A stretch of DNA of 64,000 nt from Azotobacter salinestris (GCF_009363155.1 NZ_CP045302.1:1-64000); one strand, 5' to 3'; positions 44,545 to 55,411 are shown, counted from the first letter of the stretch. Notes: generated from the letters alone by a model not told the origin. Program-made: numbers and translations.

Positions 44545-44629
44545 AGCGGAAAAGGCCCCCTTGGCGGTAGGGCTGGCGGCAGCGTCCCGGGACTCGATAA
44601 CCATAAGAATGCAGTGCAAGGAGAGATGA

Positions 44630-46270
44630 ATGGGCAGTCTGACAATGCGTCAGAAACTCTGGGGAACCCTGGCAGCCGCCTGGCTGGCGATGCTGGCGCT
44701 GATGGTCGTGGAAGTCTGGATCATGCGCGGCATGACGTTCGATGAGCGCAGGGCCAAGGTCGAGAGCCAGGTCGATATTGCGCTCTCGGTGCTGGGAGAT
44801 GTCGCCACGCAGGTCGAGCGTGGAGTGGTGAGCCGCGAGGAAGGCCAGGCCCGGGCGGTTGCGCTGATCAAGAGCATGCGCTACGACGGTGGGCGCGGGT
44901 ATTTCTTCGTGTTCGATGCCGACACGCGCAACATCGCCCATCCGACCATCGAGACGGGCACTCCGCTGGCGGACTTCAAGGACGCCGACGGGCGCAACCT
45001 GTTCGTCGAGTTCGCCAGGGCGGCGGACCAGGGGCAGGGGCACGCCTACTTCGACTACGCCTGGCGCCACAACGGCACCAGCGAGCTGGAGAACAAGCGC
45101 TCGCTGATCCGTACCTTCGAACCCTGGGGCTGGTATGTCGGCAGCGGCATCTACATTGCCGATATCAACGAGATGTTCATCCAGCGCCTGATGCAGTCGG
45201 TGATCGGCTTGTTGCTCGCCGGCGCCGCACTTTCGCTGCTGATGGGCTGGGTCATCCGCGACCTGATGCGCGATCTCGGCGCCGATCCGCGCCATGCGGT
45301 CGAGGTGGTGAGCCATATCGCCGACGGCGACCTCACCCAGAGGCCGGTGTTGCGTCCCGGCGACAGCGACAGCGTGCTGGCGCACATGAACCGCATGCGC
45401 GAAGCCCTCGCCAGCGTCATCGGCGACATCGGCGACAGCGCCCGCCAGGTCGAGGCCGAGGCCGAGGCGATCGGTGCCGGCAACGCCGAGCTGGCGGCAC
45501 GTACCGAGCAGCAGGCGGCAGCCCTGGCCGAGACGGCCTCGACCATGGAGCAACTGACCGCCACCGTGCGGCAGAACGCCGAACACGCCGGCCGGGCGAG
45601 CAGCCTGGCGGAGAATTGTGCGGCGAGTGCGCACAAGGGCGGCGAAGCCATGCAGTCGGTGGTGGACATCATGGCGGCCATCCAGGTCAGCGCCGATCGG
45701 ATGTCGGGCATCGTCGACACCATCGATTCGATCGCCTTCCAGACCAACATCCTCGCGCTGAACGCCTCGGTGGAGGCGGCCCGCGCCGGCGAGCAGGGCC
45801 GCGGCTTCGCCGTGGTGGCCGGCGAGGTGCGCCAGCTGGCCAGCCGCAGCGCCGAGGCGGCGCGCGAGATCAAGGGCTTGATCGACGGTGCCGGCAGCCA
45901 GGTGCAGGCGGGCAACCAGCAGGTACGCCGGACCGGCGAGCTGATCCGCGACATGGTCGCCGATATCGGCCAGCTCAACACGCTGATCGGCGAGATTTCC
46001 TCCGCCTCCGTGGAGCAGAGCAGCGGCATCGAGCAGGTCAACCTGGCCGTGGCGCAGATGGACCAGATGACCCAGCGCAACGCCGGCATGGTTCAGGACA
46101 GCGCCCAGGCTGCGCAGCGCCTGACCCGCGAGAGTGTCCAGCTCAACCGGCACGTGGTGCGCTTCGTCATCGAGGGCTCCCATGGCGACGCGCGCGGCCG
46201 GGGGCGGCCCGCCGGCAAACGCCCGTATCACCAACAGGACGATGCGCAGGCCGAGCCGGCCTGGAGCTGA
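44630..46270 (+). CDS. Methyl-accepting chemotaxis protein with Cache-type sensor
   Basis: A 546-residue transmembrane receptor. Helix 1 is near residues 11-27, followed by a periplasmic domain (about 35-185) with RYDGGRGYFFVFDADTRNIAHP and WGWYVGSGIYI, typical of single Cache (sCache_2) sensors for small organic acids. A second helix (about 190-210), HAMP (212-265) and the signalling domain follow; the tip [21 protein letters not shown] is near residue 368. The C-terminus ends AWS and has no W-x-x-F tether, so it depends on neighbours for CheR/CheB. Ligand not known. Confidence 0.9.
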   Translation: MGSLTMRQKLWGTLAAAWLAMLALMVVEVWIMRGMTFDERRAKVESQVDIALSVLGDVATQVERGVVSREEGQARAVALIKSMRYDGGRGYFFVFDADTRNIAHPTIETGTPLADFKDADGRNLFVEFARAADQGQGHAYFDYAWRHNGTSELENKRSLIRTFEPWGWYVGSGIYIADINEMFIQRLMQSVIGLLLAGAALSLLMGWVIRDLMRDLGADPRHAVEVVSHIADGDLTQRPVLRPGDSDSVLAHMNRMREALASVIGDIGDSARQVEAEAEAIGAGNAELAARTEQQAAALAETASTMEQLTATVRQNAEHAGRASSLAENCAASAHKGGEAMQSVVDIMAAIQVSADRMSGIVDTIDSIAFQTNILALNASVEAARAGEQGRGFAVVAGEVRQLASRSAEAAREIKGLIDGAGSQVQAGNQQVRRTGELIRDMVADIGQLNTLIGEISSASVEQSSGIEQVNLAVAQMDQMTQRNAGMVQDSAQAAQRLTRESVQLNRHVVRFVIEGSHGDARGRGRPAGKRPYHQQDDAQAEPAWS

Positions 46271-46321
46271 TCGTCTGGATGAAACACCCGCAATGTGGGC
46301 AGACCGCAAAGGAAGAATGAG

Positions 46322-48106
46322 TTGAAACTACTGGACAACATGACGGTACGTCTCAGCTGGATGCTGGTACTGGCGTTTTTCAGCACGGTGGTGGTGAGCC
46401 TGAGTGCGCTGGGCCTCTATTCCGTGCACTACGCCGAGCGCAGCCAGAGCCAGTTGGTCGAGTTCGGCCGGCAGCAGCAGGAGCTGCAGCAGGTCGTCGG
46501 TTTGCAGGCCGTCGCCTTCCGGCTGCAGGAGCTGCTGCAGGCGCTGGGCGACGAGCAGGCCCGCCTGGAGCAGGCGGTACAGCGCGGGCAGGTGAGCGCC
46601 CCGGCGCAGTCCGGCGATGCGCAGGACGTGCCGCCGAGCCATCAGGTGGACAAGGTCGCCCTGGACGAGCGCCTGAAAGGCCTGCAGGCAGCCTTCGAGG
46701 CGTTCCTCGCCCTGCCGCATGCCGTCGAACATGAAGCACAGGTTCAGGCGCTGCAGAAGCGCTTCGCCAGCCTGCTCGACAACGGCCTGCGCCCGCAGCT
46801 GCAGGAGCTGGTCCGGCGCAATCCGGTGGTTGCCGGCCACCACGGCCAATCGGCCAGGATGCACGGCGCCCCTTTCCTGCTTGATCTGGAGAGGCTGGGC
46901 CAGGCGCTGGCCAGCGGCGGAGCGATGCCGCAGGCCGGCTTCACCTGGATCGAGGCGGCGATCGAGTGGGCCATCTATGCGGCCCTGTTCGTCTCCGTGT
47001 TGACCGTCGCCATCGTGCTGTGGGGGGTCACGGCCAACGTGATCCGGCCGCTGCAGCGGGTGGTGGAGCACTGCGAGCAGATCGCCTCCGGCGATCTGGC
47101 CGGCCGCATCGAAGTGCACAGCACCAACGAGATCGGCCAGTTGTTCGCCGCCCTGGCCGACATCCAGCAGCGCCTGGCGCAGACCGTGGGCACCGTGCGC
47201 CACAGCAGTCACCTGATCCACGAAGGGGCCCAGGCGATCGCCGAAGGCAGCCGCAGCCTCTCGACCCGCACGGTGCAGCAGTCCGCCTCGCTTGAGAACA
47301 CCGCCTCCAGCATGGAGCAACTGACCTCCACGGTCAGCCAGAACGCCGACAACGCCCATCAGGCCAACGCCCTGGCCGACAGCGCCGCCGAAGTGGCCAA
47401 GCGAGGCGGTGACCTGGTCGCCCAGGTGGTCAGCACCATGGGCGGGATCAGCGAGAGTTCGCACAAGGTGGCGGAAATCATCAAGCTGATCGATTCGATC
47501 GCCTTCCAGACCAACATCCTGGCGCTGAACGCCTCGGTGGAGGCGGCACGGGCCGGCGAGCAGGGCCGCGGCTTCGCGGTGGTGGCCGGCGAGGTACGCA
47601 ACCTGGCCAGCCGCAGTGCGCAGGCCTCGAAGGAGATCCGCGACCTGATCACCGCCTCGGTCGACCAGGTGGATGCCGGCAGCAAGCTGGTCGCCCAGGC
47701 CGGCAGCGCCATGCAGGAAATCGTCGAGTCGGTGCAGAAGGTGGCCGACATCATGGACGAGATCTCCGCCGCCTCCCGCGAGCAGAGCAACGGCATCGCC
47801 CTGGTCGACAAGGCGGTGCTGGAAATGGACGCCGTGACCCAGCAGAACGCCAACCTGGTCAAGGAGACCAACCAGGCGGCAGATGAGTTGGTCGGCGAGG
47901 CCCGCCGCCTGCGCGAGGCCGTGGACGGCTTCCGCATCGACGCGAACTACGAGACGGATTCTTCGCCATCCCGGGGAATAGACGGGTCCTGGGCGCAACG
48001 CCAATACGAGAGTGCCGAGCGCGAGCTGGCGCGGCGGGAGCCGCCGCTGGCCTCGCGGTCGGGCCGGAGCTCCTCCGGGTCCGACGACGACTGGCAGACC
48101 TTCTAA
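46322..48106 (+). CDS. Methyl-accepting chemotaxis protein with CheR/CheB tether
   Basis: A 594-residue receptor. The start is uncertain: TTG 46322 (behind AAGGAAGA) fits the usual MKLLDN-type beginning, with ATG 46340 as alternative. Membrane helices are at about 12-34 and 215-235; the periplasmic part between them is helical and Gln-rich (about 40-210), suggesting a four-helix-bundle sensor. HAMP follows, and the signalling tip [21 protein letters not shown] is near residue 395. The C-terminus ends DDDWQTF, a W-x-x-F pentapeptide that recruits CheR and CheB. It lies 51 bp after the previous receptor, probably co-transcribed. Confidence 0.9.
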   Translation: MKLLDNMTVRLSWMLVLAFFSTVVVSLSALGLYSVHYAERSQSQLVEFGRQQQELQQVVGLQAVAFRLQELLQALGDEQARLEQAVQRGQVSAPAQSGDAQDVPPSHQVDKVALDERLKGLQAAFEAFLALPHAVEHEAQVQALQKRFASLLDNGLRPQLQELVRRNPVVAGHHGQSARMHGAPFLLDLERLGQALASGGAMPQAGFTWIEAAIEWAIYAALFVSVLTVAIVLWGVTANVIRPLQRVVEHCEQIASGDLAGRIEVHSTNEIGQLFAALADIQQRLAQTVGTVRHSSHLIHEGAQAIAEGSRSLSTRTVQQSASLENTASSMEQLTSTVSQNADNAHQANALADSAAEVAKRGGDLVAQVVSTMGGISESSHKVAEIIKLIDSIAFQTNILALNASVEAARAGEQGRGFAVVAGEVRNLASRSAQASKEIRDLITASVDQVDAGSKLVAQAGSAMQEIVESVQKVADIMDEISAASREQSNGIALVDKAVLEMDAVTQQNANLVKETNQAADELVGEARRLREAVDGFRIDANYETDSSPSRGIDGSWAQRQYESAERELARREPPLASRSGRSSSGSDDDWQTF

Positions 48107-48122
48107 AGAAACACACCACGAA

Positions 48123-48143
48123 TGGGCGGCTACGAACCGCCCA
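48123..48143 (+). terminator. Hairpin between mcp and aer-like gene
   Basis: TGGGCGG pairs perfectly with CCGCCCA around a seven-base loop, 16 bp after the receptor stop. No clear T-run follows, so it may be a weak terminator or attenuator. Confidence 0.35.
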
Positions 48144-48171
48144 TCGCTTCGTTGTACGGGGGAAATTTCGC

Positions 48172-49881
48172 ATGCGCAACAATCGGCCCGTGACCCAGCG
48201 CGAGTACGAACTGCAGGAAGACGATTTCCTGATTTCGCGAACGGACCTCCAGGGACGGATCACCTATGCCAATCCGGCTTTCATCAAGATCAGCGGGTTC
48301 AGCCATGAGGAACTGATGGGCGCCCCGCACAACCTGGTCCGGCATCCGGACATGCCGGCCATCGCCTTCGCCAACCTGTGGGAAACGGTCGGCAAGGGCC
48401 TGAGCTGGAACGGCATCGTCAAGAACCGCCGCAAGAACGGCGATCATTACTGGGTCCGGGCCAACGTCACGCCCTATTACGAAGGCGAACGGCTGGTCGG
48501 TTACACCTCGGTGCGCACCAGGGCCTTGCGCAAGGAGGCGGAGGTCGCCGAGCAGGCCTACCGCAGCATCCGCGAAGGGCGCGGCAAGCATCTCGGCCTG
48601 ATCCGCGGCAAGCTGGTGCGCCGCGGCTGGCGCGGTCTGCTCGAGCGCCTGCAGCTGGGTTCCCTGTCCATGCAACTGGAGCTGATCGTCTCGACCGGCG
48701 GAATGCTGCTGCTGGCCAGCGGCATGCTCGGCTACTTCGGTCTGCAGAGCGGGGACAAGGACCTGGCGGAGACGCTGCTGCAGATCCAGCTGGGGCTGGT
48801 CGCCGCGGGGATGCTCTGGCTGATCCTGCTGGCGCGCACGACCGTCCGCACGCTGGATCGCCCGCTGCAGGCCGCCATCGCCTTCATCTCCCAGCTGGCC
48901 GCCGGCAACCTCATGGTGCGCATAGGCGACTACGGCAATGGCGAAATGGGCCAGATGACGCGGATGCTGGAAACCATGCGCAAGAGCCTGGTGAGCATTT
49001 CGGCGGATGTGAGCGGCAGCGTCGACACCTTCACCAACTCCGCTCAGGTGATCGCCAGGGACAATCTGGACCTGCATGCGCGCACCGAGCAGCAGGCGGC
49101 CTCGCTGCAGCAGACCGCGGCCGGCATGGAGCAACTCACCGTCACCGTGGAGCAGAACTCCGCCAACGCCCGCCAAGCCAGCCGGCTGGCCGAGGAGGCG
49201 GCCGGGGCCGTGCGCGAGAGCGGCCAGGTGATGGGGCAGGTGGTGGATACCATGGGAACCATCACCACCACCTCGCACAAGATGACCGAAATCATCAACG
49301 TGATCGACTCGATCGCCTTCCAGACCAACATCCTGGCGCTGAACGCCTCGGTGGAGGCGGCGCGTGCCGGCGAGCAGGGCCGCGGCTTCGCGGTGGTGGC
49401 CGGCGAGGTGCGCAACCTGGCCAGCCGTTCGGCGGAGGCCTCCCGGGAAATCCGCACCCTCATCGACAACTCCTCGCAGCAGATCATGCAGGGCGAGCGC
49501 CTGGTGCGCCGGGCCGAGCAGACCATCGAAGGCGTGGTGGCGGCGGTCGCCCGGGTCAACGACATCATGGAGGAGATCGCCGCAGCCTCTGCCGAGCAGA
49601 ACAGCGGTATCGCCCAGGCCAGTCAGGCCGTCGCGCAGATGGACGAGGTGACCCAGCACAACGCTCGCCTGGTGGAGTCGGTGGCGCAGCAGGCCACCCA
49701 TCTGGAAACCCAGGCGATCCAGGTGCAGCGCGCGATTTCCGTATTCCGCGTGACCGGGGGCGGTACGTCCTCCGGGGAAGGGGTGCCCCGTCCGGAGCCG
49801 TCGACCGGGCGCGGGCATGAGAGCGAAGAGCGGCACGGCAAGCGACGGATAGCCGAGAGCCGGGAGAGAAGCAGATCTTGA
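48172..49881 (+). CDS. aer: Aer-like aerotaxis receptor (PAS-MCP)
   Basis: A 569-residue receptor. The N-terminal PAS domain (about 15-120) has [44 protein letters not shown] and [18 protein letters not shown], very close to E. coli Aer, whose PAS binds FAD to sense redox state. A hydrophobic double-helix anchor follows (about 165-225), then HAMP-like and MCP signalling domains with the [14 protein letters not shown] tip near residue 380. No C-terminal tether. Its stop overlaps the cheR start. It would guide the cell to favourable oxygen levels. Confidence 0.92.
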   Translation: MRNNRPVTQREYELQEDDFLISRTDLQGRITYANPAFIKISGFSHEELMGAPHNLVRHPDMPAIAFANLWETVGKGLSWNGIVKNRRKNGDHYWVRANVTPYYEGERLVGYTSVRTRALRKEAEVAEQAYRSIREGRGKHLGLIRGKLVRRGWRGLLERLQLGSLSMQLELIVSTGGMLLLASGMLGYFGLQSGDKDLAETLLQIQLGLVAAGMLWLILLARTTVRTLDRPLQAAIAFISQLAAGNLMVRIGDYGNGEMGQMTRMLETMRKSLVSISADVSGSVDTFTNSAQVIARDNLDLHARTEQQAASLQQTAAGMEQLTVTVEQNSANARQASRLAEEAAGAVRESGQVMGQVVDTMGTITTTSHKMTEIINVIDSIAFQTNILALNASVEAARAGEQGRGFAVVAGEVRNLASRSAEASREIRTLIDNSSQQIMQGERLVRRAEQTIEGVVAAVARVNDIMEEIAAASAEQNSGIAQASQAVAQMDEVTQHNARLVESVAQQATHLETQAIQVQRAISVFRVTGGGTSSGEGVPRPEPSTGRGHESEERHGKRRIAESRERSRS

Positions 49882-50741
49882 GCAACCCCGAATTACCGTC
49901 CCTGAGCGATCCGCTGGGACGCGATCTGGTACTGACCGATGCGGACTTCGAACGCATCTGTCAGCTGATCTATCAGCGTGCCGGGATCGTCCTGGCCGCC
50001 AACAAGCGTGAAATGGTCTACGGCCGTCTGGCCAAGCGCCTGCGCCTGCACGGCATCAGCCACTTCTCGGAGTATCTGGAGCGTCTGGCCCGACAGCCCG
50101 CGGCACGGGAGTGGGAAGCCTTCACCAATGCGCTGACCACCAACCTGACGGCCTTCTTCCGCGAGCCGCACCATTTCCCGCTGCTCGCCGAGCATGTGGC
50201 CGGCCGCCGCGACCCGGTGCGCATCTGGTGCGCCGCGGCTTCCACCGGCGAGGAGCCGTACTCGATCGCGATGACCCTGATCGAGGCGCTCGGGCCGCAG
50301 CAGGCCAGCCAGGCGCGGATCGTCGCCAGCGACATCGACAGCGACGCGCTGGCCAAGGCGCGGACCGGCGTGTATCCGCTCAAGCAGGTCCTCGAGCTCG
50401 ACGAGCAGCGCGTCAAGCGCTTCTTCCTCAAGGGCAGCGGCGGGCGGGAAGGACTGGCCCGGGTACGCCCGGAACTGATGAACATGATCGACTTCCGGCA
50501 GCTCAACCTGCACGCACCGCGCTGGGACCTGACCGGCCCGTTCGACGCGATCTTCTGCCGGAACATCATGATCTACTTCGACAAGCCGAGTCAGACGCGC
50601 ATCCTCAAACGCTTCGTCTCCTACCTCAAGGAAGATGGCCTGCTGTTCACCGGCCATTCGGAAAACTTCACCTACCTCTGCGACGACTTCAAGCTGCGTG
50701 GGCACACCGTCTACACCCTCGCTCACAAGCCTAAAGTTTGA
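49878..50741 (+). CDS. cheR: CheR, chemoreceptor methyltransferase
   Basis: A 287-residue SAM-dependent enzyme from TTG 49878, whose TTGA overlaps the receptor stop. The N-terminal helical domain is followed by [37 protein letters not shown] (SAM site), and [22 protein letters not shown]. It methylates glutamates on receptors for adaptation, and a positively charged beta-subdomain could dock on the W-x-x-F tethers of the neighbouring receptors. The last codons also contain the FliA promoter for cheB. Confidence 0.94.
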   Translation: MSNPELPSLSDPLGRDLVLTDADFERICQLIYQRAGIVLAANKREMVYGRLAKRLRLHGISHFSEYLERLARQPAAREWEAFTNALTTNLTAFFREPHHFPLLAEHVAGRRDPVRIWCAAASTGEEPYSIAMTLIEALGPQQASQARIVASDIDSDALAKARTGVYPLKQVLELDEQRVKRFFLKGSGGREGLARVRPELMNMIDFRQLNLHAPRWDLTGPFDAIFCRNIMIYFDKPSQTRILKRFVSYLKEDGLLFTGHSENFTYLCDDFKLRGHTVYTLAHKPKV

Positions 50742-50758
50742 CGTCAATCAACCGATAT
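50732..50758 (+). promoter_or_regulatory. FliA (sigma-28) promoter for cheB, overlapping the cheR stop
   Basis: TAAAGTTT (50732-50739), 11 bp, ACCGATAT (50751-50758). The -35 element is a perfect match and includes the first base of the cheR stop codon. Confidence 0.82.
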
Positions 50759-50843
50759 ACCCAGAACAAGCAGGCCTGACGGCCGGGCCTGTCCTTTGCC
50801 GGGCAGCCGGCGCCGGGCAGGGCCGTTGAAAAGGAGATCCGTC

Positions 50844-51905
50844 ATGGGCAGTCCCAAGATCCGAGTATTGTGCGTCGACGATTCGGCGCTGATACGCGAC
50901 CTCTTGAGCGAAATCATCAACTCGCAACCGGACATGGAGGTGGTGGCCGTCGCCGCCGATCCCCTGGTCGCCCGCGACCTGATCAAGCTGCACAATCCGG
51001 ATGTTCTGACCCTCGACGTCGAGATGCCGCGCATGGACGGCCTGGATTTCCTCGAGCGGCTGATGCGTCTGCGGCCCATGCCGGTGCTGATGGTGTCGTC
51101 GCTGACCCAGGCCGGCTCGGAGGTGACCCTGCGCGCCCTGGAGCTGGGCGCCCTGGACTTCATCGCCAAGCCGCAGATGGGCATTCGCCACGGCATGCTC
51201 GACTACAGCGAACTGATCGCCGAGAAGATCCGCGCCGCCGCCCGCTCGCGTCCGCGCCAGGCGCCTTCGGGCAGCGCTCCACGGCCGAAGGCGCTGCAGG
51301 CCCCGATCCTCTCCAGCGAAAAGCTGGTGATCATCGGCGCCTCCACTGGCGGCACCGAGGCGATCCGCGCCGTGCTCGAGCCGCTGCCGGCCAACAGTCC
51401 GGCCATCCTCATCGCCCAGCACATGCCGGGCGGCTTCACCCGCTCGTTCGCCGAGCGCCTGGACCGCCTGTGCAACATCGCCGTCAAGGAGGCCGAGGAC
51501 GGCGAGCGCATCCTGCCCGGGCATGCCTACATCGCGCCGGGCACCGCCCACCTCAAGCTGGCGCGCAGCGGCGCCAACTACGTCGCGCGGCTGGACGATG
51601 GCGAGCCGGTCAACCGCCATCGCCCGTCGGTGGATGTGCTGTTCCGCTCCGCGGCGGAAAACGCCGGCCGCAACGCCATCGGCATGCTGCTCACCGGGAT
51701 GGGCAAGGATGGCGCGCGCGGGTTGCTGGAGATGCGTCAGGCCGGCGCCTTCACCTTCGCCCAGGACGAGGCCAGCTGTGTCGTGTTCGGCATGCCGCGG
51801 GAGGGCATCGCCCTCGGCGGGGCATGCGAGGTGGTGTCGCTCGAGCACATGGCCGAGCGGATTCTCAAGCAGGTGGCCGCCTCCGGGCGGGCGCAGCGGG
51901 TCTGA
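50844..51905 (+). CDS. cheB: CheB, chemoreceptor methylesterase with receiver domain
   Basis: A 353-residue protein from ATG 50844 behind AAGGAG. The receiver domain has [12 protein letters not shown] and the phospho-acceptor Asp 58 in [12 protein letters not shown]. The C-terminal esterase has a Ser-His-Asp triad: Ser 167 in [10 protein letters not shown], His 193 in AQHMPGGF, and Asp 289 in GMGKDGA. It removes methyl groups and deamidates receptor glutamines when phosphorylated by CheA. No cheD is present nearby. Confidence 0.94.
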   Translation: MGSPKIRVLCVDDSALIRDLLSEIINSQPDMEVVAVAADPLVARDLIKLHNPDVLTLDVEMPRMDGLDFLERLMRLRPMPVLMVSSLTQAGSEVTLRALELGALDFIAKPQMGIRHGMLDYSELIAEKIRAAARSRPRQAPSGSAPRPKALQAPILSSEKLVIIGASTGGTEAIRAVLEPLPANSPAILIAQHMPGGFTRSFAERLDRLCNIAVKEAEDGERILPGHAYIAPGTAHLKLARSGANYVARLDDGEPVNRHRPSVDVLFRSAAENAGRNAIGMLLTGMGKDGARGLLEMRQAGAFTFAQDEASCVVFGMPREGIALGGACEVVSLEHMAERILKQVAASGRAQRV

Positions 51906-51984
51906 CCTGCGCCCGCCCGGACCTGTTCGAGGAGCGTTTCATGCGCAGGAGGCAGCTTGCCCGGTGCAGCGGGACCGGCATTTC

Positions 51985-52207
51985 GCCGGGATCTCGGCGG
52001 CCTCGCACGGGCAGAGCGAAGAGTCGCGCGGATGGATGAGGTGAGGCAGCAAAGCGCACCGCTGGTACGGAAGGCATCGATGGCCTCGTCGGCCGGCCGG
52101 CCGGGCGGGCGTGGCGTCCGGAGGGAGCGGTGCCGGAGCCGCTGCGGGAGAGGGAGCATGGCAAGCCGGTAGTGGCCACTGCCGAGGAGCAGTGGGAGGA
52201 ATTTTGA
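51985..52207 (+). pseudogene. Relic of a methyl-accepting chemotaxis protein 3' end
   Basis: Fragments of the last third of an MCP gene survive out of frame with one another. One frame gives RMDEVRQQSAPLVRKASMASS, recognisable as the [20 protein letters not shown] segment of the intact receptor at 52433-54160. Another, ending at TGA 52205-52207, gives VVATAEEQWEEF, against TAGEQWEEF there. About 24 bp are deleted between the blocks. The fragment keeps the W-E-E-F tether but no start or signalling tip. It is non-functional and shows that a receptor copy was lost next to cheB. Confidence 0.8.
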
Positions 52208-52212
52208 CCACG

Positions 52213-52232
52213 ACGCCCGCTCAGGCGGGCGT
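52213..52232 (+). terminator. Hairpin after the MCP relic
   Basis: ACGCCCGC pairs perfectly with GCGGGCGT around TCAG, six bases past the relic stop; only a weak T-stretch follows (GGATGGATTTTG). It is probably the old terminator of the lost receptor gene. Confidence 0.45.
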
Positions 52233-52432
52233 GGATGGATTTTGCCGGAACAGGTTCCGGTCATGGCTCTTCAGGCCGGTGCGTACGCGTGTCGGCCAGG
52301 TCGCGGGAGACGATCCCGCCGCCGATGAGAGGTATCGCTTGAAAGCGAAATTTTAAGAAGGCATTCGCCCCCCACCCGGGGGAGTGAGCCCGATTCGAAG
52401 GCTGTACCGGCAGCCGCTAAGGAGATTTCTTG

Positions 52433-54160
52433 ATGTTGGGTTTCTTGCGTAGTCTGAGCATAAGGGCGGTGGTGACCACCACCCTTGGCTGTTTTGCGTT
52501 GTTGCTGGCCGTCGTTGCGGGGCTGGGGTATGGAGGTACCAGGATAGGCGATCAGGCGCTCGAGGACCGAACGCGGACTGCGACCCGGATCGACCTGTTG
52601 CGTCAGGCCGACATGCTGCGCCTGAAAGCCTTCGCGCGTCTGGAGGCCTACGGCAAGATGAGTCTGGTCGGCCAGGTCGCTCTCGCGGAGCGCCAGAAGC
52701 AGCAGGCCGAACTTCATGAACTGATCACCCTGGCCGGCAAGACGCTGGCGGACTTCCAGGCCATGCCGCCGTTCTCCAGGGAGGATGGGCGCAAGCTGCT
52801 GGAAAAGGCCGCAGCGAGTCTGGCCGAATCGCTTGGCACCCTCGATCGCCAGTTGCAGGCCTGGTCGAAGCTCGACACCGAAACCTACGACCAGCTCGAA
52901 GACGACATGATGTTCAAGCGCGGTCCGCAGATCGCCAAGGACCTGGCGGACACCATGGCCTATCTCGAGGCCCATGGTGCGCGGCAGATGTCCGACTACT
53001 ACTCGAGCCTCACCACCTTCGCCTTCATCGGCGGCATTTCCCTGACCATCGCTCTGCTGCTGATGCTGGCCCTGAGGGCGATGCTGATGGGCTTCGTGGT
53101 CCGCCCGGTGCACGAGGCGGTGGGCCATGTGCAGCGCCTGGCCCGGGCGGATCTCTCGCAGGCGATCTCCGTCACTTCGCGCAACGAGATCGGCCAGTTG
53201 CTGGGCGCGCTGCGCGAAATGCAGGAAAGCCTAGTGCGCATCGTCGGCAGCGTGCGTGCCGGCAGCGGCTCGATCCTGGTCGGCGCGCAGCAGATCGCCA
53301 GCGGCAACGCCGACCTGTCCTCGCGCACCGAGCAGCAGGCCGCCTCGCTGGAGGAAACCGCGGCGAGCATGGAGGAGCTGACTGCGACGGTGAAGCAGAA
53401 CGCCGACAACGCCCGCCAGGCCAGCGCGCTGGCCAACGACGCCTCGGGCACCGCCGGGCAGGGCCGCGAAGTGGTCGGCCGGGTGGTGGAGACGATGCGC
53501 GAGATCAGCGACAGCTCGCAACAGATCGCCAAGATCGTCGGGGTGATCGACTCGATCGCCTTCCAGACCAACATCCTGGCGCTGAACGCCTCGGTGGAGG
53601 CGGCGCGGGCCGGCGAGCAGGGCCGCGGCTTCGCGGTGGTGGCCGGCGAGGTGCGCAACCTGGCCGGGCGTTCGGCGGAGGCGGCGCGGGAGATCAAGAC
53701 ACTGATCGAGGCCTCGTCGCGGCGGGTCGGCGACGGCTCGAAACTGGTCGAGCAGGCCGGCCAGACCATGGAGGAGGTGGTCAAGGCAGTGCACCGGGTG
53801 ACCGACATCATCGACGAGATTTCGGCGGCCTCGCACGAGCAGAGCGAGGGGATCGCCCAGGTGAACACGGCGGTCGCGCAGATGGACGAGGTGACCCAGC
53901 AGAACGCGGCGCTGGTGCAGGAGGCGTCGGCGGCCTCGGCCTCGCTGGCCGAGCAGGCGCGACAGCTGGAGGAGGCGGTGGCGGTGTTCCACCTCGGCGC
54001 GGAGCGACCGCGTACGGCGCAGCAGGAAGCTCGGGGCGCGCGCACTGCCGTGTCCCGGACGGGGCAGGCCGGGCAGCGGAAGGAGCGCAGACCGGCTGCG
54101 GCGAAGGACAGCGCCAAGCCGGCCCTGGCCACTGCCGGGGAGCAGTGGGAAGAGTTTTGA
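52433..54160 (+). CDS. Methyl-accepting chemotaxis protein (Tar-like) with W-E-E-F tether
   Basis: A 575-residue receptor from ATG 52433 behind AAGGAG; TTG 52430 directly before it is a weaker option. Helix 1 is at about 13-32, and the periplasmic part (35-195) is all-helical as in four-helix-bundle (TarH-like) sensors. Helix 2 is near 200-222, then HAMP and the signalling domain with tip [21 protein letters not shown] near residue 373. The C-terminus ends GEQWEEF, a strong CheR/CheB tether. It is the nearest relative of the relic upstream. Ligand is unknown. Confidence 0.9.
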   Translation: MLGFLRSLSIRAVVTTTLGCFALLLAVVAGLGYGGTRIGDQALEDRTRTATRIDLLRQADMLRLKAFARLEAYGKMSLVGQVALAERQKQQAELHELITLAGKTLADFQAMPPFSREDGRKLLEKAAASLAESLGTLDRQLQAWSKLDTETYDQLEDDMMFKRGPQIAKDLADTMAYLEAHGARQMSDYYSSLTTFAFIGGISLTIALLLMLALRAMLMGFVVRPVHEAVGHVQRLARADLSQAISVTSRNEIGQLLGALREMQESLVRIVGSVRAGSGSILVGAQQIASGNADLSSRTEQQAASLEETAASMEELTATVKQNADNARQASALANDASGTAGQGREVVGRVVETMREISDSSQQIAKIVGVIDSIAFQTNILALNASVEAARAGEQGRGFAVVAGEVRNLAGRSAEAAREIKTLIEASSRRVGDGSKLVEQAGQTMEEVVKAVHRVTDIIDEISAASHEQSEGIAQVNTAVAQMDEVTQQNAALVQEASAASASLAEQARQLEEAVAVFHLGAERPRTAQQEARGARTAVSRTGQAGQRKERRPAAAKDSAKPALATAGEQWEEF

Positions 54161-54192
54161 GTGGGGCGACCGCCCGACAGGTCGATAACGAA

Positions 54193-54216
54193 GGGGCGCT
54201 CGCCGCGCCCCGTTTT
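54193..54216 (+). terminator. Rho-independent terminator after the Tar-like receptor
   Basis: GGGGCGC at 54193-54199 pairs with GCGCCCC at 54205-54211 around a five-base loop, followed by GTTTT. It separates the receptor from cheYZ, 57 bp before cheY. Confidence 0.7.
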
Positions 54217-54272
54217 GCATGCCGCGGCGGGCTGCGACAACTGCCCGCCCTTGATTGCGAGGGGGACCATAA

Positions 54273-54662
54273 ATGGCCGACAAGAACATGAGCATCCTGG
54301 TGGTGGACGACTTTCCGACTATGCGCCGGATCGTCCGCAGCCTGCTCAAGGAACTGGGCTTCAACAACGTCGAAGAGGCCGAGGACGGTCAGGACGCACT
54401 GAACAGGCTGCGTGGAGGGGGCTTCGAGTTCGTGGTGTCGGACTGGAACATGCCCAACCTCGACGGCCTGGAGATGCTCAAGCAGATTCGCTCCGACGAC
54501 GGGCTCAAGCACCTGCCGGTGCTGATGGTGACCGCCGAGGCGAAGAAGGAGAACATCATCGCCGCGGCGCAGGCCGGTGCCAACGGCTACGTGGTCAAGC
54601 CCTTCACCGCCGCGACCCTGGAGGAAAAGCTGAACAAGATCTTCGAAAAACTGGGCAAATGA
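54273..54662 (+). CDS. cheY: CheY, chemotaxis response regulator
   Basis: A 129-residue single receiver domain, virtually the E. coli sequence. It has [21 protein letters not shown], phospho-acceptor Asp 57 in [12 protein letters not shown], Thr 87 in [11 protein letters not shown], and Tyr 106-Lys 109 in GYVVKP. Phosphorylated by CheA, it binds FliM and FliN to reverse the motor. It precedes cheZ by 22 bp, as in enterobacteria and pseudomonads. Confidence 0.96.
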   Translation: MADKNMSILVVDDFPTMRRIVRSLLKELGFNNVEEAEDGQDALNRLRGGGFEFVVSDWNMPNLDGLEMLKQIRSDDGLKHLPVLMVTAEAKKENIIAAAQAGANGYVVKPFTAATLEEKLNKIFEKLGK

Positions 54663-54684
54663 ACTCAGGGGAGGAGGCAGGTCC

Positions 54685-55368
54685 ATGAGCGCCAACGAGC
54701 TGAACGGGGAGGGTTTCACCGCCAACCCCGAGGATTTGATCCAGCGTATCGGCCAGCTGACCCGGATGCTGCGCGACAGCATGCGCGAGCTGGGTCTGGA
54801 CAAGGAGATCGAGAAGGCGGCCCAGGCGATTCCGGATGCGCGCGACCGTCTCGGCTACATCGCCGCGATGACCGAACAGGCTGCCGACCGGGCGCTTAAC
54901 GCCGTCGACCGCGCCCAGCCGATCCAGGACGAGCTGGCCAAGGGCGCGAGGGAGCTGGACGAGCGCTGGCAGGCCTGGTTCGCCGATCCGATGGAGCTGG
55001 ATCAGGCCAAGGCATTGGTCACCGATACCCGTGCCTATCTGGCCGAGGTGCCGCGGCAGACCCAGGCTACCCAGAGCCAGCTGCTGGAGATTCTGATGGC
55101 CCAGGATTTCCAGGACCTGACCGGCCAGGTGATCAAGAAGATGATGGAAGTGATCCAGGAGATCGAGCACCAACTGGTCCAGGTACTGATCGACAGCGTG
55201 CCCGACGGCGACGAACAGGCGGTTTTGAAGCGCCTGGCCGAGGCCGAGTGGGAGCCGGTCGACGATCACAAGAAACTGCTCAACGGGCCGCAGATCAAGC
55301 CCACCCCGGGCGAAGCGGTGGCCAGCCAGGATCAGGTCGACGATCTGCTCGCACAGCTCGGTTTCTGA
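54685..55368 (+). CDS. cheZ: CheZ, CheY-P phosphatase
   Basis: A 227-residue helical protein. The catalytic segment [21 protein letters not shown] holds the conserved Gln that attacks phospho-CheY. The C-terminal [13 protein letters not shown] peptide is the CheY-binding tail. The long hairpin is formed by helices at about 20-60 and 95-160. Length is standard for the family. It ends the cheYZ unit; a hairpin at 55412-55433 follows. Confidence 0.94.
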   Translation: MSANELNGEGFTANPEDLIQRIGQLTRMLRDSMRELGLDKEIEKAAQAIPDARDRLGYIAAMTEQAADRALNAVDRAQPIQDELAKGARELDERWQAWFADPMELDQAKALVTDTRAYLAEVPRQTQATQSQLLEILMAQDFQDLTGQVIKKMMEVIQEIEHQLVQVLIDSVPDGDEQAVLKRLAEAEWEPVDDHKKLLNGPQIKPTPGEAVASQDQVDDLLAQLGF

Positions 55369-55411
55369 GGTCCGTAGCGCCTGCCTCCGGCCGGCCTGCG
55401 CCTTGCGGCGC

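Noticed and set aside
51957-52172. 71-residue ORF between cheB and the Tar-like receptor
   Set aside because: Similarity to the receptor C-terminus covers only part of it and frames change; treated as a relic, not a gene.
52401-52420. Possible FliA -10 box (GCCGCTAA) before the Tar-like receptor
   Set aside because: No -35 match at 11 bp, and the start site would leave almost no leader before the ATG.
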